Shown here: in pieces, positions 26,077-36,093 of the stretch
Numbering within the stretch: the stretch's first letter is position 1
Layout of the letters: each line of letters opens with the position of its first letter
Source of the DNA: Alteromonas ponticola
GTDB lineage: Bacteria; Pseudomonadota; Gammaproteobacteria; Enterobacterales; Alteromonadaceae
Assembly (NCBI RefSeq): GCF_012911815.1
Contig: NZ_JAATNW010000004.1
Location: 186,001-250,000, forward strand
Reading direction: 5' to 3'
Length of the DNA: 64,000 bases
The notes under the pieces: model-generated
Told to the model about the DNA's origin: nothing
The model's database searches: none
The model's input: the letters and a program-made list of their open reading frames with translations, nothing else
Made by a program: the position numbers and the translations under genes

Positions 26077-28295
26077 TCGCCACCGCCGACAATTTGTACC
26101 TGGGCTAAATCGGTATCGCCTTTAATTACTTTATAGATAGCATCCTGCACCAACGTACGCATGCCATCGTTCATTGCCTGCTTTTTCATTTCTGAAACAC
26201 TGGCTTCTTTATACACCAGTGAACGCAATTCAGGGGTCATGCCGAGCAATTCATGCACGCCGGTTCGTCCTTTATAGCCGGTATCGCCGCAATCGTCACA
26301 GCCCTTAGCGCGGTAAATCTCAAGCGGCCCGTCCAGCTGCAGTTCGTCAAGGTAGGCCTTACCATACTGGCGCTCGATGAACGCGATATCATCATCGGTG
26401 GCCTGGTATTTTTCTTTACACTTGCCGCACAGAGTGCGGATAAGGCGCTGCGCCAAAATGCCCACACAGGCATCTGAAAAGTTAACCGGGTCGAGGCCCA
26501 GGTCAAGTAGACGGGTGATCGTTTCAGGTGCAGAGTTAGTGTGCAGGGTGGACAACACCAGGTGGCCGGTAAGCGAGGCTTCAATGCCCGCGTGTGCTGT
26601 TTCCTTATCCCGCATCTCACCAATTAGAATGATATCCGGATCGGCACGAAGAAAGGCGCGTAATGCATTCGCGAAGGTGAAGCCTATTTTAGGACTAACC
26701 TGCACCTGTTGCAGGCCAGCCTGCGTTATTTCCACCGGATCTTCCGCGGTCCAGATTTTTTTCTCAGGTGTATTCAAATAGCCCAGCACCGCATGCAGAG
26801 TCGTTGTTTTACCGGAGCCAGTAGGCCCCACTACCAATAAAATGCCATGAGGTTTTTGAATCATGGTTTTCAGGCGCACCATGTTACTATCCGCCAGGTT
26901 CATCTTGTCGATTGGCATTGCACCGCCTGATGCCAGAATACGCATGACCACGCCTTCGCCGGCAACCGTTGGAATGGTGGCTACCCGCACCTCAACCAAC
27001 TGACCACCCATCCTGAATGCGAGCTTGCCGTCCTGAGGGACACGTTTTTCGGCAATATTCAGGTTTGACATTATTTTAATACGGGCAATAACTGCACTGT
27101 GGTGCGAGTTAGGTACCTGGTTCATATCGCGACACACGCCATCAATTCTCATCCGAACCCGGGTGGGTCCGTTTTTCTCTGGATCAATGTGGATATCTGA
27201 GGCGTTGAGGCGCTTGGCATCATGTAGTATACGGCTGACCAACCGGACCACCGCCGGCGCATCATCAGACAGCTCATCGTGAGAGTCGTCAGCTTCTTCC
27301 GTTGAAGTACCAATCTCATCCAGAATTTCACTCATCTCGCCCGGCGCGCCGCCGCCAGCGTTCTCACCCAGGTACTGCATGATATGGTTAGGAAGGCCCA
27401 CTGCAATATCGTAGCTATCAATACCCATGGCGCTTTCAATTTCCATGATGAGTGCAGCGTTATTGGGTTCGGCCATCAATACGATAGGCTTGTCTTTCAC
27501 ATCCGCTATCACAGCAACAAAATTGCGCTTTAAATAAGAAGGGTTGAGCTTGCTGTTACTTTCATAAAGGTGAAACTTTTCGGGCAGAAAGGAAACGAAG
27601 GGCACCTGGTAATGAATAGAAAGTGAGTTGCCGATTTTTTCTTCTGGTATTCTATATTCGGAGATTAAACGCTGAATGACGTGGCGGTAATCCTGCGATG
27701 ACTCCAATACATCTTTGAGGGCTTTATCGGTAATTGCCTGCTGGTGGAGCAGTAAATCGAATGGATGATTGGTGCCGCCCAGTTCATAGCGAAACTTATT
27801 ACCAATTATTTCGGCAACCTGTTTAGCCAATTCAAGATCAGCATCATTAAACGAACCCGACTGTTTATTGATGATTTGCATTACCCCCATCATAACGCCA
27901 GCATTTAATATGGGTACACACAAAATATTGGATGTTTTGAAATCACTGGATTTGTCGAATTTGTCAGCAAAGCGAAGACGTGGATGTATTTGAGCCAGCT
28001 CGTTAGTATCGTAGGGGTCGGCAATCATTAGCGGTAGTTGAGCCAATGCCACGTAGCCAGCAATGGAAAGCGGACTGATAGGCACCTTGATTTCGAGCGT
28101 TTCTTTACCCGTTTTAAAACGCGCAACTAAATCCTGATGCTGACGACGGCGTTGAAAGATACTCATTCGCTGCGCGCCAAATAACTTGAGTATCACTGGC
28201 TCAAGTTGTTGATATGCATCCATCAGAGATGAGTGGCTTGCCAATATCGAATGGATTGTTTCAAGGCTTTGCTGATGGCCTGTGGTTTCTAACAT
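26073..28295 (-). CDS. GspE/PilB-type secretion ATPase with N-terminal GAF domain
   Basis: A 740-residue protein. Residues ~10-170 form a GAF-like domain (PLSIAGYVALAQLPLMI, NILCVPILNAGVMMGVMQI). Residues ~190-305 resemble the MshEN/GspE N-terminal region. Residues ~345-740 are the secretion ATPase, with ASDIHIDP, RMRIDGVCRD, Walker A GPTGSGKT (490-497), the Asp and Walker B boxes DPDIILIGEMRD, the His box GHLVLSTLHTN, and a zinc finger with paired CxxC (CGKC, CDDC). It is therefore a complete hexameric motor ATPase with a ligand-sensing N-terminal extension. No pilin, PilC/GspF or secretin genes adjoin, so the system it serves is unknown. A GAF fusion suggests nucleotide or redox control, which is inference. 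Confidence 0.88.
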   Translation of the reverse strand: MLETTGHQQSLETIHSILASHSSLMDAYQQLEPVILKLFGAQRMSIFQRRRQHQDLVARFKTGKETLEIKVPISPLSIAGYVALAQLPLMIADPYDTNELAQIHPRLRFADKFDKSSDFKTSNILCVPILNAGVMMGVMQIINKQSGSFNDADLELAKQVAEIIGNKFRYELGGTNHPFDLLLHQQAITDKALKDVLESSQDYRHVIQRLISEYRIPEEKIGNSLSIHYQVPFVSFLPEKFHLYESNSKLNPSYLKRNFVAVIADVKDKPIVLMAEPNNAALIMEIESAMGIDSYDIAVGLPNHIMQYLGENAGGGAPGEMSEILDEIGTSTEEADDSHDELSDDAPAVVRLVSRILHDAKRLNASDIHIDPEKNGPTRVRMRIDGVCRDMNQVPNSHHSAVIARIKIMSNLNIAEKRVPQDGKLAFRMGGQLVEVRVATIPTVAGEGVVMRILASGGAMPIDKMNLADSNMVRLKTMIQKPHGILLVVGPTGSGKTTTLHAVLGYLNTPEKKIWTAEDPVEITQAGLQQVQVSPKIGFTFANALRAFLRADPDIILIGEMRDKETAHAGIEASLTGHLVLSTLHTNSAPETITRLLDLGLDPVNFSDACVGILAQRLIRTLCGKCKEKYQATDDDIAFIERQYGKAYLDELQLDGPLEIYRAKGCDDCGDTGYKGRTGVHELLGMTPELRSLVYKEASVSEMKKQAMNDGMRTLVQDAIYKVIKGDTDLAQVQIVGGGD

Positions 28296-28514
28296 AGGGA
28301 CAGTTCTTCACTCAGATCAAAAGGTTAAAACGAATATTAAGTTAACTTAGTTTTCCCAGTTAATAGCCAGTTCTTTACAAATAGCATATTGATGTTCATC
28401 GTACTTTCTAATTGATACGCGCGTCTACATGTAATAACAATAACGTTAAAATTGACTTCTTCCACCGAACAATTGAACTGATCAGAAAAGAAACAATTTA
28501 TTTGTCGTAAACGC

Positions 28515-28542
28515 TTGCAAATACCGAGTTAATCAGTATAAT
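28515..28542 (+). promoter_or_regulatory. Promoter of the S10 ribosomal-protein operon
   Basis: TTGCAA (28515-28520) and a perfect TATAAT (28537-28542) are spaced 16 bp and followed by a GC-rich discriminator (TCGCGCCC), as expected for growth-rate and stringent-controlled promoters. It lies about 225 bp upstream of rpsJ, leaving a long leader. Confidence 0.8.
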
Positions 28543-28549
28543 TCGCGCC

Positions 28550-29078
<529 letters not shown>

Positions 29079-29096
29079 CAAGAGAGGGTTATAACA

Positions 29097-29735
29097 ATGG
29101 CGATTGGTCTAGTCGGTCGTAAAGTGGGTATGACTCGCATCTTCACTGAAGATGGCACGTCTATCCCTGTGACTGTTATTGAAGCGACCCCAAACCGTGT
29201 GACTCAGTTACGTACTGAGGAATCTGACGGTTATCGCGCTCTTCAGGTTACTGCTGGAACCAAGAAAGCGAACCGTGTTAACAAATCTGCTGCTGGTCAT
29301 TTCAGCAAAGCAGGTGTTGACGCTGGTCGTGGTCTGTGGGAATTCCGCCTTGAAGGCAACGAAGGTGACGATATTAAAGTAGGCAGTGAAATTACTGTTG
29401 AAATTTTTAACGACACTAAAAAGATTGACGTAACTGGTACGTCAAAAGGTAAAGGTTTTGCTGGTGCAATCAAACGTTGGAATTTCTCTTCTCAGCGTAT
29501 GACTCACGGTAACTCTCTTTCTCACCGTGCACCGGGTTCAATTGGCCAAAACCAATCACCTGGTAAAGTTTTCAAAGGTAAGAAAATGGCTGGTCAGCTT
29601 GGTAACAAGCAAGTGACTACGCAATCTTTGGAAGTGGTACGTGTTGACGTAGAGAACAGCCTGATCCTGGTTAAAGGTGCCATACCTGGCGCTACAGGCG
29701 GCGACGTAATCGTTAAGCCAGCTGTAAAAGCCTAA
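29097..29735 (+). CDS. rplC: 50S ribosomal protein L3
   Basis: A 212-residue L3 with [16 protein letters not shown] at the N-terminus and the conserved loop [17 protein letters not shown]...[16 protein letters not shown] (only part quoted) containing the Gln that is N5-methylated by PrmB in E. coli. It nucleates 50S assembly next to the peptidyl-transferase centre. It lies 18 bp after rpsJ with an AGAGAGG-like ribosome-binding site. Confidence 0.99.
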   Translation: MAIGLVGRKVGMTRIFTEDGTSIPVTVIEATPNRVTQLRTEESDGYRALQVTAGTKKANRVNKSAAGHFSKAGVDAGRGLWEFRLEGNEGDDIKVGSEITVEIFNDTKKIDVTGTSKGKGFAGAIKRWNFSSQRMTHGNSLSHRAPGSIGQNQSPGKVFKGKKMAGQLGNKQVTTQSLEVVRVDVENSLILVKGAIPGATGGDVIVKPAVKA

Positions 29736-29753
29736 CGTCTGGGGAGTGAACTG

Positions 29754-30359
29754 ATGGAATTAACATTGAAAGATGCGCAAAGCGCTCTTGAAGTATCCGA
29801 AGCGACCTTTGGACGTGAATTCAACGAAGCCCTGGTACACCAGGTAGTCGTTGCTTACGGTGCAGGTTCTCGCCAAGGTACTAAAGCGCAAAAAACGCGC
29901 GCAGAAGTTAACGGCGGTGGTAAGAAGCCATGGCGTCAAAAAGGTACTGGCCGTGCACGTGCTGGTACAATCCGCAGCCCGATCTGGGTTGGTGGTGGCC
30001 GTGCATTCGCTGCTAAGCCTCGTAACTTCGAACAAAAAGTTAACAAGAAAATGTATCGTGGTGCGATCAAAAGCATCCTGTCTGAACTAGTTCGTCAGGA
30101 GCGTTTGGTTGTTGTTGAGAAGTTTGCTGTAGATGCACCAAAGACTAAAGATTTGGTTGCTAAGCTAAACGACCTTGAGTTAAACGATGTGTTAATCGTA
30201 ACTGCAGATGTTGATGAGAACTTGTTCTTATCTGCACGCAACCTTTATAAAGTTGACGTGCGCGACGTGGCAGGCATCGATCCGGTTAGCTTGATTGCAT
30301 TTGAAAAAGTGCTTATCACTGCCGACGCAGTGAAACAACTTGAGGAGGCGTTAGCATGA
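29754..30359 (+). CDS. rplD: 50S ribosomal protein L4
   Basis: A 201-residue L4 with the conserved extended loop [16 protein letters not shown] that reaches into the exit tunnel. Besides its structural role, L4 is the known autogenous repressor of the S10 operon in E. coli, acting on the leader that is recognisable upstream here. It ends in an ATGA overlap with rplW. Confidence 0.99.
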   Translation: MELTLKDAQSALEVSEATFGREFNEALVHQVVVAYGAGSRQGTKAQKTRAEVNGGGKKPWRQKGTGRARAGTIRSPIWVGGGRAFAAKPRNFEQKVNKKMYRGAIKSILSELVRQERLVVVEKFAVDAPKTKDLVAKLNDLELNDVLIVTADVDENLFLSARNLYKVDVRDVAGIDPVSLIAFEKVLITADAVKQLEEALA

Positions 30360-30655
30360 GAGAAGAACGTCTACTGACGGTGCTTAAAGCACCTCACGTT
30401 TCTGAAAAGACAACTCTTACTGCAGAAACGAACAACACAGTTGTATTCAAAGTAGCTAAAGACGCGAACAAAGCAGAAATCAAAGCAGCAGTTGAAAAAC
30501 TGTTTGAAGTTGAAGTTGCAGGTGTTCGTACTGTGAACGTAAAAGGTAAAACTAAGCGTCACGGCATGTCTTTCGGTAAACGCAGCGACTGGAAAAAAGC
30601 CTACGTAGTGCTTAAAGAAGGTCAGGACATCGACTTTGTCGGTGGCGCTGAGTAA
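30356..30655 (+). CDS. rplW: 50S ribosomal protein L23
   Basis: A 99-residue L23 starting [19 protein letters not shown]23 sits at the exit-tunnel mouth and is the docking site for trigger factor and SRP. The KGKTKRHG loop and the [10 protein letters not shown] strand are typical. Its start overlaps the rplD stop by 4 bp, implying coupling. Confidence 0.99.
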   Translation: MREERLLTVLKAPHVSEKTTLTAETNNTVVFKVAKDANKAEIKAAVEKLFEVEVAGVRTVNVKGKTKRHGMSFGKRSDWKKAYVVLKEGQDIDFVGGAE

Positions 30656-30669
30656 GAAGGGGATTAGAA

Positions 30670-31494
30670 ATGCCATTAATGAAAGCTAAGCCAACTTCTG
30701 CCGGTCGTCGTCATGTAGTTCAGGTTGTTAACCCTGACCTGCACAAAGGCGCGCCTCATGCACCTTTGCTGGAGAAAAACAGCAAATCTGGCGGTCGTAA
30801 CAACAATGGTCGTATTACTACACGTCATATCGGTGGTGGTCATAAGCAACATTACCGTGTAATTGATTTTAAACGCAACAAAGACGGCATTCCTGCTAAA
30901 GTTGAGCGTTTAGAATACGATCCAAACCGTTCTGCAAACATTGCACTTGTGCTGTATGCAGATGGTGAGCGTCGTTACATTTTGGCTCCTAAAGGTATTC
31001 AGGCTGGCGATGCAGTTCAGTCAGGTGCAGATTCGGCAATTAAAGCGGGTAACGCTATGCCGATGCGCAATATGCCTGTAGGTACCACTGTACACGCGAT
31101 TGAAATGAAGCCTGGTAAGGGCGCGCAAATTGCTCGTTCTGCTGGTGCATACGCACAGATCCTGGCACGTGAAGGTAACTATGTTACGTTGCGTCTACGT
31201 TCTGGCGAAATGCGTAAAGTGTTGTCTGATTGCCGTGCCACTATTGGTGAAGTCGGTAATGCAGAACATATGCTACGTTCATTGGGTAAAGCGGGTGCAA
31301 CCCGTTGGCGCGGTGTTCGTCCTACTGTTCGTGGTGTTGCCATGAACCCGGTAGACCACCCACACGGTGGTGGTGAAGGACGTACTTCCGGTGGCCGTCA
31401 CCCAGTATCACCTTGGGGTACTCCTACTAAAGGTAAGAAGACCCGAAGCAACAAGCGTACTGATAAGCTTATCGTACGTCGTCGTAACAAGTAA
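30670..31494 (+). CDS. rplB: 50S ribosomal protein L2
   Basis: A 274-residue L2. It begins [17 protein letters not shown] and contains the universally conserved [14 protein letters not shown] loop with the peptidyl-transferase-centre-proximal His, then [10 protein letters not shown] near the end. It is one of the largest core 23S rRNA binders. The gene is 14 bp downstream of rplW. Confidence 0.99.
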   Translation: MPLMKAKPTSAGRRHVVQVVNPDLHKGAPHAPLLEKNSKSGGRNNNGRITTRHIGGGHKQHYRVIDFKRNKDGIPAKVERLEYDPNRSANIALVLYADGERRYILAPKGIQAGDAVQSGADSAIKAGNAMPMRNMPVGTTVHAIEMKPGKGAQIARSAGAYAQILAREGNYVTLRLRSGEMRKVLSDCRATIGEVGNAEHMLRSLGKAGATRWRGVRPTVRGVAMNPVDHPHGGGEGRTSGGRHPVSPWGTPTKGKKTRSNKRTDKLIVRRRNK

Positions 31495-31509
31495 TAGCGA
31501 GGATTCACC

Positions 31510-31785
31510 ATGCCACGTTCTCTCAAGAAGGGTCCATTTATTGACCTTCACTTGCTGAAGAAGGTAGAGGCTGCAGTGGAAAAGAACGATCGTAAACCAA
31601 TTAAAACCTGGTCTCGTCGTTCCATGATCATCCCAGATATGATTGGGTTGACCATTGCGGTCCATAACGGTCGCCAGCACGTTCCTGTATTAGTCAGTGA
31701 CGAAATGGTAGGCCATAAGTTGGGCGAATTTGCGCCAACGCGCACTTACCGCGGCCATGTCGCGGATAAGAAAGCTAAACGTTAA
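31510..31785 (+). CDS. rpsS: 30S ribosomal protein S19
   Basis: A 91-residue S19 starting [16 protein letters not shown], with the [16 protein letters not shown] block and the [16 protein letters not shown] signature. It binds the 30S head with S13. The ATG is preceded by GCGAGGA. Position between rplB and rplV is canonical. Confidence 0.99.
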   Translation: MPRSLKKGPFIDLHLLKKVEAAVEKNDRKPIKTWSRRSMIIPDMIGLTIAVHNGRQHVPVLVSDEMVGHKLGEFAPTRTYRGHVADKKAKR

Positions 31786-31796
31786 GGGGTAGGAAA

Positions 31797-32129
31797 ATGG
31801 AAGCATTAGCTAAACATCGTTTCGCCCGTACGTCAGCTCAAAAAGCACGTTTGGTTGCGGATCAGGTTCGCGGAATGCACGTAGAAAAAGCACTTGAGCT
31901 TTTAACGTACAGCCCGAAGAAAAGCGCAGCATTAGTTAAGAAAGTACTTGAGTCTGCTATTGCTAACGCAGAGCATAACGAAGGTGCTGACATCGACGAG
32001 CTTCGCGTTGCCAAAATCTTTGTAGATGAAGGCCCAACAATGAAGCGAATCAAGCCACGTGCCAAAGGCCGTGCTGATCGTATCTTTAAGCGTAGCAGTC
32101 ACATCACTGTGGTTGTAGCGGATAACTAG
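31797..32129 (+). CDS. rplV: 50S ribosomal protein L22
   Basis: A 110-residue L22: [17 protein letters not shown] at the N-terminus, and the C-terminal beta-hairpin with [15 protein letters not shown] that lines the exit tunnel and is a site of macrolide-resistance changes in other bacteria. No insertion or deletion is apparent in the loop by eye. Confidence 0.99.
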   Translation: MEALAKHRFARTSAQKARLVADQVRGMHVEKALELLTYSPKKSAALVKKVLESAIANAEHNEGADIDELRVAKIFVDEGPTMKRIKPRAKGRADRIFKRSSHITVVVADN

Positions 32130-32138
32130 GAGTAGATA

Positions 32139-32843
32139 ATGGGACAGAAGGTACATCCTACAGGTATACGCCTGGGTATCAGCAAACCATGGATTTCTAC
32201 CTGGTACGCTAATACCGAAGATTATGCAGACAACCTGTATAACGATCATCAGGTGCGTCAGTATCTGACTAAACAATTGAAGAACGCTTCACTTTCTAAA
32301 ATCGTGATCGAGCGTCCTGCCAAGAGTATTCGTGTGACTATTCACACTGCTCGTCCAGGCGTTGTTATCGGTAAGAAAGGTGAAGACGTAGAAAAGCTGC
32401 GTAACCATGTATCTAAGTTGGCCGGTGTGCCTGCTCAGATCAACATTGCTGAAGTACGCAAGCCAGAGCTTGATGGTCAGCTAGTTGCTGACAGCATTTC
32501 AAGCCAGCTAGAGCGTCGTGTCATGTTCCGTCGTGCGATGAAGCGTGCGGTACAGAACGCAATGCGTCTTGGTGCCAAAGGTATCAAAGTTGAAGTTAGC
32601 GGTCGTTTAGGCGGTGCAGAGATTGCCCGTACTGAATGGTACCGTGAAGGTCGCGTACCACTGCACACTTTCCGTGCAGACATTGATTACGCAACTTCTG
32701 AAGCGTCAACTACCTACGGTATCATCGGCGTTAAAGTATGGATCTTCAAAGGTGAAGTATTGGGCGGCTTGCCTACTACTCAAGAACAGGCTCCACCTGC
32801 TCAACCTAAGAAGAAAGGCCGCAGCGCTAAGCGAGAGGGCTAA
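32139..32843 (+). CDS. rpsC: 30S ribosomal protein S3
   Basis: A 234-residue S3 with [14 protein letters not shown], a type-2 KH domain ([15 protein letters not shown]) and the C-terminal domain block [22 protein letters not shown]. The tail is basic and proline-rich ([15 protein letters not shown]). S3 lies at the mRNA entry tunnel and contributes to the ribosomal helicase activity. Confidence 0.99.
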   Translation: MGQKVHPTGIRLGISKPWISTWYANTEDYADNLYNDHQVRQYLTKQLKNASLSKIVIERPAKSIRVTIHTARPGVVIGKKGEDVEKLRNHVSKLAGVPAQINIAEVRKPELDGQLVADSISSQLERRVMFRRAMKRAVQNAMRLGAKGIKVEVSGRLGGAEIARTEWYREGRVPLHTFRADIDYATSEASTTYGIIGVKVWIFKGEVLGGLPTTQEQAPPAQPKKKGRSAKREG

Positions 32844-32845
32844 TC

Positions 32846-33259
32846 ATGTTACAACCAAAGCGTACGAAATTTCGTAAACAGCATAAAGGTCGTAACCGTG
32901 GTCTTGCCGTTGCGGGCAGCAAGGTAAGCTTCGGTACATATGGCCTTAAAGCAACTGGTCGTGGTCGTATGACTGCACGCCAGATCGAAGCAGCGCGTCG
33001 TGCTATGACTCGTCACGTTAAGCGTCAGGGTAAAATTTGGATTCGAGTTTTCCCTGACAAGCCAATTACTGAGAAGCCTCTTGAAGTGCGTCAAGGTAAA
33101 GGTAAAGGTAACGTTGAGTACTGGGTATGCCAGATTCAACCTGGACGTGTTCTTTATGAGATGGAAGGTGTTCCTGAGTCTCTGGCACGCGAAGCGTTTG
33201 AATTGGCAGCGGCAAAACTGCCATTTAAGACAACCTTTGTAACTCGGACGGTGATGTAA
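32846..33259 (+). CDS. rplP: 50S ribosomal protein L16
   Basis: A 137-residue L16 with [19 protein letters not shown], the [17 protein letters not shown] block and [19 protein letters not shown]. It is a late-assembling 50S protein near the A site, hydroxylated at an Arg by RoxA in E. coli. It begins 2 bp after the rpsC stop and overlaps rpmC by one base (TAATG). Confidence 0.99.
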   Translation: MLQPKRTKFRKQHKGRNRGLAVAGSKVSFGTYGLKATGRGRMTARQIEAARRAMTRHVKRQGKIWIRVFPDKPITEKPLEVRQGKGKGNVEYWVCQIQPGRVLYEMEGVPESLAREAFELAAAKLPFKTTFVTRTVM

Positions 33260-33450
33260 TGAAAGCGACTGAACTGAAAGACAAAAGCGTAGAAGAGCTG
33301 AATGCAGAGTTGTTAAACCTGCTACGCGAGCAGTTCAATTTGCGCATGCAGCACACAACCGGTCAGCTTGAAAAAACCGACCAGTTGAGGAAAGTGCGTC
33401 GTACCATCGCGCGTGTTAAAACCATTCTGACTCAAAAGGCTGATGCGTAA
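33259..33450 (+). CDS. rpmC: 50S ribosomal protein L29
   Basis: A 63-residue L29: [33 protein letters not shown] and the typical [12 protein letters not shown] helix. It sits near the tunnel exit beside L23. Start and stop each share one base with the flanking genes (TAATG), showing tight coupling. Confidence 0.99.
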   Translation: MKATELKDKSVEELNAELLNLLREQFNLRMQHTTGQLEKTDQLRKVRRTIARVKTILTQKADA

Positions 33451-33707
33451 TGACTGATCAAAAAATTCGTACAGTACAAGGTCGTGTGGTTAGCAACAAA
33501 ATGGATAAAACCATTACTGTTGTAGTAGAACGTTTCGTAAAACACCCTATTTATGGGAAGTTCATCAAGCGTTCAACTAAACTGCACGCTCATGACGAAA
33601 ACAACGTTTGTAATGAAGGCGATACCGTAACAGTACGTGAGTGTCGTCCTCTATCCAAGAACAAAACTTGGACGTTGGTAGACGTTGTAGCTAAAGCAGG
33701 CGTTTAA
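33450..33707 (+). CDS. rpsQ: 30S ribosomal protein S17
   Basis: An 85-residue S17 of the OB-fold family with [36 protein letters not shown] and the [15 protein letters not shown] end. It is the last gene of the operon here and is followed at once by a strong terminator. The spc operon (rplN-rplX-rplE and so on), which follows in many related genomes, is not adjacent. Confidence 0.99.
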   Translation: MTDQKIRTVQGRVVSNKMDKTITVVVERFVKHPIYGKFIKRSTKLHAHDENNVCNEGDTVTVRECRPLSKNKTWTLVDVVAKAGV

Positions 33708-33731
33708 TTCGCTTGGTTTTAGTAGCAAATC

Positions 33732-33759
33732 AAAAAAGGTCGCATCTGCGGCCTTTTTT
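33732..33759 (+). terminator. Intrinsic terminator of the S10 operon (bidirectional)
   Basis: AAAAAAGGTCGC (33732-33743) pairs with GCGGCCTTTTTT (33748-33759), a 12-bp stem with a 4-nt loop flanked by A and T runs. It can also terminate the convergent LytTR regulator transcript. Confidence 0.9.
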
Positions 33760-33813
33760 ATTTGCCTGTGCCTCACATTTCCAACGCTAAACAGGTATTA
33801 TCGAAGAAAAGTC

Positions 33814-34569
33814 TCAATGGGTCAGTTCACTGATTTTGTCTCTGTTTCGCCGTGACATGGTCAGCTTGTCACCTGAATCAAGAATAACCGCATAATCTCC
33901 TTTATCGTTTGGACGCAACTCGGCAATACAATCCCTTCTGACAATCGAAGAGCGGTGTATGCGTACAAATTCACGGGGATTAAGTTGCAGTTCTAAATTT
34001 GCTAACGTTTCCCGATGAAGAATGTGACTACCATCCATCATGTGAACCTCGACATAATTACCCGCACCAGTAATAAAAGAAACTTGCCCGACATCAACAA
34101 AGCGAATGCGACCGGGATCTTTTACGATCAAACGTCTTATATAGCAATCTTTGTGTTGCTCCATAAACTCAACCATAGCAGACGTGAGTGCAATGCTTTG
34201 TGCTTCAAGCTGAGTGGAAAGACGGGACTTCGCGCGTTTCATCGCGTCTTTAAAGCGTTCGTCGCTGAATGGTTTGAGCAAATAATCGATAGCATTGACT
34301 TCAAATGCAGGCAGTGCGAATTCGCTGAACGCGGATGCAAATATAATTACGCAATCGTGAGGTAGTTGCTTTGCCAGTTCAATGCCGGATAATCCAGGCA
34401 TTTCGATATCGAGAATAACAATGTCAGGGGATTTACTTTGCGCAATAGTCAACGCCCGGGGGGCGTCTTCAGCCTCCCAGATTGTGTTCACTTCACTATC
34501 GCAGGCTAGTAATATTTTGACTGTTTCCCGCGCGAGTATTTCGTCATCTACAACCAGTACATCATACAT
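33814..34569 (-). CDS. LytTR-family response regulator
   Basis: A 251-residue regulator. The receiver domain at 1-120 has acidic pocket VVDDE, phospho-acceptor D54 in VILDIEMPG and switch Lys in YLLKPF. A LytTR DNA-binding domain at ~150-250 contains VKDPGRIRFVDVGQVSFI, GNYVEVHM, FVRIHRSSIV and KDVSELRPN-like (IAELRPNDKGDYAVILDSG) strands. LytTR proteins bind direct repeats about two helical turns apart. The gene overlaps the upstream kinase by 8 bp, so the two form one operon. Closest known systems are YehT/BtsR and LytR. A matching direct repeat exists upstream of the operon, pointing at autoregulation or control of the divergent receptor. Confidence 0.92.
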   Translation of the reverse strand: MYDVLVVDDEILARETVKILLACDSEVNTIWEAEDAPRALTIAQSKSPDIVILDIEMPGLSGIELAKQLPHDCVIIFASAFSEFALPAFEVNAIDYLLKPFSDERFKDAMKRAKSRLSTQLEAQSIALTSAMVEFMEQHKDCYIRRLIVKDPGRIRFVDVGQVSFITGAGNYVEVHMMDGSHILHRETLANLELQLNPREFVRIHRSSIVRRDCIAELRPNDKGDYAVILDSGDKLTMSRRNRDKISELTH

Positions 34570-35641
34570 TGCTCCCTCCTATTGGAATCGATAGCACCGT
34601 TTCAACGGTACCTTTGTACTTCTGTTTAATTTCTAATTGAAAATGTGTGTACAGTCTCTCCAGTATTTCACGTGTATTACCCAGGCCTATTCCAAATCCT
34701 TTGGCTTCATCCTTGTCGCCAACGTTATTAGTCATTCTCACTTCCAGCATCCCGTTGTCCCTGGTGATTGCCATATGAAAGTTATTAACTGTCCGCTGTA
34801 ATTGTGAACCGTGCTGGATCGCGTTTTCTACCAGCGGGTGCAATAACATGTTGGGAATAACGATATCCAGGCAATTCTCTTCAACCTCTACCGTGGTATT
34901 TAACTTATCCGAAAAGCGCATTTTTTGAATGGCGAGGTAACTATTAATAAAAATCATTTCATCTTTAATACTGGCCTCTGAAGTATTTTTATTTTCTAAG
35001 ATTTTGCGCAACATCTGGCTTAATTCGGTTAAGGCCAATACCGCTTCCGCGTCCCGTTTCAGGCGCACCAGGCTTACGATGGTATTGAGGGTGTTGAAAA
35101 TAAAATGCGGATTAAGCTGCGAACGCAGTGTCTTTAACTGTTCCTTGATCAGAAGCTCATTGACATGATTCAGTTCAACTTGTTTAGTCATTGCGTTTTG
35201 ATAAAAGCGAATGCCAAATGCCAGTCCCAATACTGCGAAGTAGATACAGGCGTCCAATAAGGCAGAATTACTTATTACGCGAAGCAAAGTTTCGGCAATG
35301 GATGACAAAGGCTTGTCGTTGGCAAGCGTACGCATAGTGACACACGTAAACCAATACAACGGCAGTAAAACGATCAATCCAATTAGGTGACAGGCCAGTC
35401 GTTTGTAGAATGAGGGGGAGTCGTTGTTTCTGACAATCAGGAAGATAATCGCCGTCATCCATATCCAATTGCCAAACCAGGGCGCCAGTTTCCACCAAAC
35501 TGCCGCGAAATTAACCGGGTTAGAGGTATAGGTCAACGCATTGTGCTGAATCAACGAAATGATTAAATGAATGGATAGCCAGACAAATACTGTTACAACC
35601 CAAAAATAGCGTGAAAGATGTACGTTCATCGAATCAGACAT
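34562..35641 (-). CDS. LytS/YehU-like membrane sensor histidine kinase
   Basis: A 359-residue kinase of the His_kinase (PF06580) type. About four TM helices lie in residues 10-150 (WVVTVFVWLSIHLIISLI, WIWMTAIIFLIV, HLIGLIVLLPLYWFTC, ACIYFAVLGLAFGI). A coiled linker follows, then phospho-acceptor H179 in QLNPHFIFNTLN and a HATPase with HPLVENAIQHG and FGIGLGNTREILERL. There is no large extracytoplasmic sensor domain; the stimulus is presumably sensed in or at the membrane. It is the first gene of the pair with the LytTR regulator and is divergent from a TonB-dependent receptor 450 bp away. Confidence 0.92.
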   Translation of the reverse strand: MSDSMNVHLSRYFWVVTVFVWLSIHLIISLIQHNALTYTSNPVNFAAVWWKLAPWFGNWIWMTAIIFLIVRNNDSPSFYKRLACHLIGLIVLLPLYWFTCVTMRTLANDKPLSSIAETLLRVISNSALLDACIYFAVLGLAFGIRFYQNAMTKQVELNHVNELLIKEQLKTLRSQLNPHFIFNTLNTIVSLVRLKRDAEAVLALTELSQMLRKILENKNTSEASIKDEMIFINSYLAIQKMRFSDKLNTTVEVEENCLDIVIPNMLLHPLVENAIQHGSQLQRTVNNFHMAITRDNGMLEVRMTNNVGDKDEAKGFGIGLGNTREILERLYTHFQLEIKQKYKGTVETVLSIPIGGSNV

Positions 35642-35751
35642 TTCGTCACTGTACTTATATTAACCATATCCGAAAGGGATAAATTAGCAAAATTATAGGA
35701 CAGTTGGCTGAAAAAATGGGGTTAATGGACAGCAACACTGAACCCGTTTTT

Positions 35752-35780
35752 ACCGCTTTAGCGTAGTGACTCACCGCTTG
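35752..35780 (+). promoter_or_regulatory. Candidate LytTR-regulator binding site (direct repeat)
   Basis: ACCGCTTT (35752-35759) and ACCGCTTG (35773-35780) are separated by exactly 13 bp. E. coli YehT binds ACC(G/A)CT(C/T)A-N13-ACC(G/A)CT(C/T)A, so seven of eight positions match in each half-site. It lies about 110 bp upstream of the kinase start and 314 bp upstream of the divergent receptor start. Confidence 0.6.
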
Positions 35781-35985
35781 CAATAAACACAACCAGCAAT
35801 AAACTTTCCAGCTCTTAGAACTTTTACCGGCAAACTGTGGTCGTAAAAATAGAGCGGGTGTATTTGGTATCTGCGATCACCTTCTGTCAATCCTTTCATC
35901 AAGCAAAAACAGCCATCTGTCACACGGTTTGCGCCATTCAGGTAACGTCACTGGTTAACTTTTCCCCAGCTACTTAGCTTAGCAT

Positions 35986-36006
35986 TAGATAGCCCTGTGC
36001 TATCTA
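35986..36006 (+). other. Short stem-loop upstream of the TonB receptor
   Basis: An 8-bp stem (35986-35993 with 35999-36006, core GATAGC/GCTATC) with a 5-nt loop lies about 90 bp before the receptor start. It has no T-run and may be a leader hairpin or protein-binding palindrome. The rest of 35642-36093 holds no gene. Confidence 0.4.
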
Positions 36007-36093
36007 TCCGCTAATACAGTGTATTGGCACATTTGGACACTAATAAAAGCAAAAAACTTCTGCCCATATGATTGGGTTAAGAAGGGGGAACCT

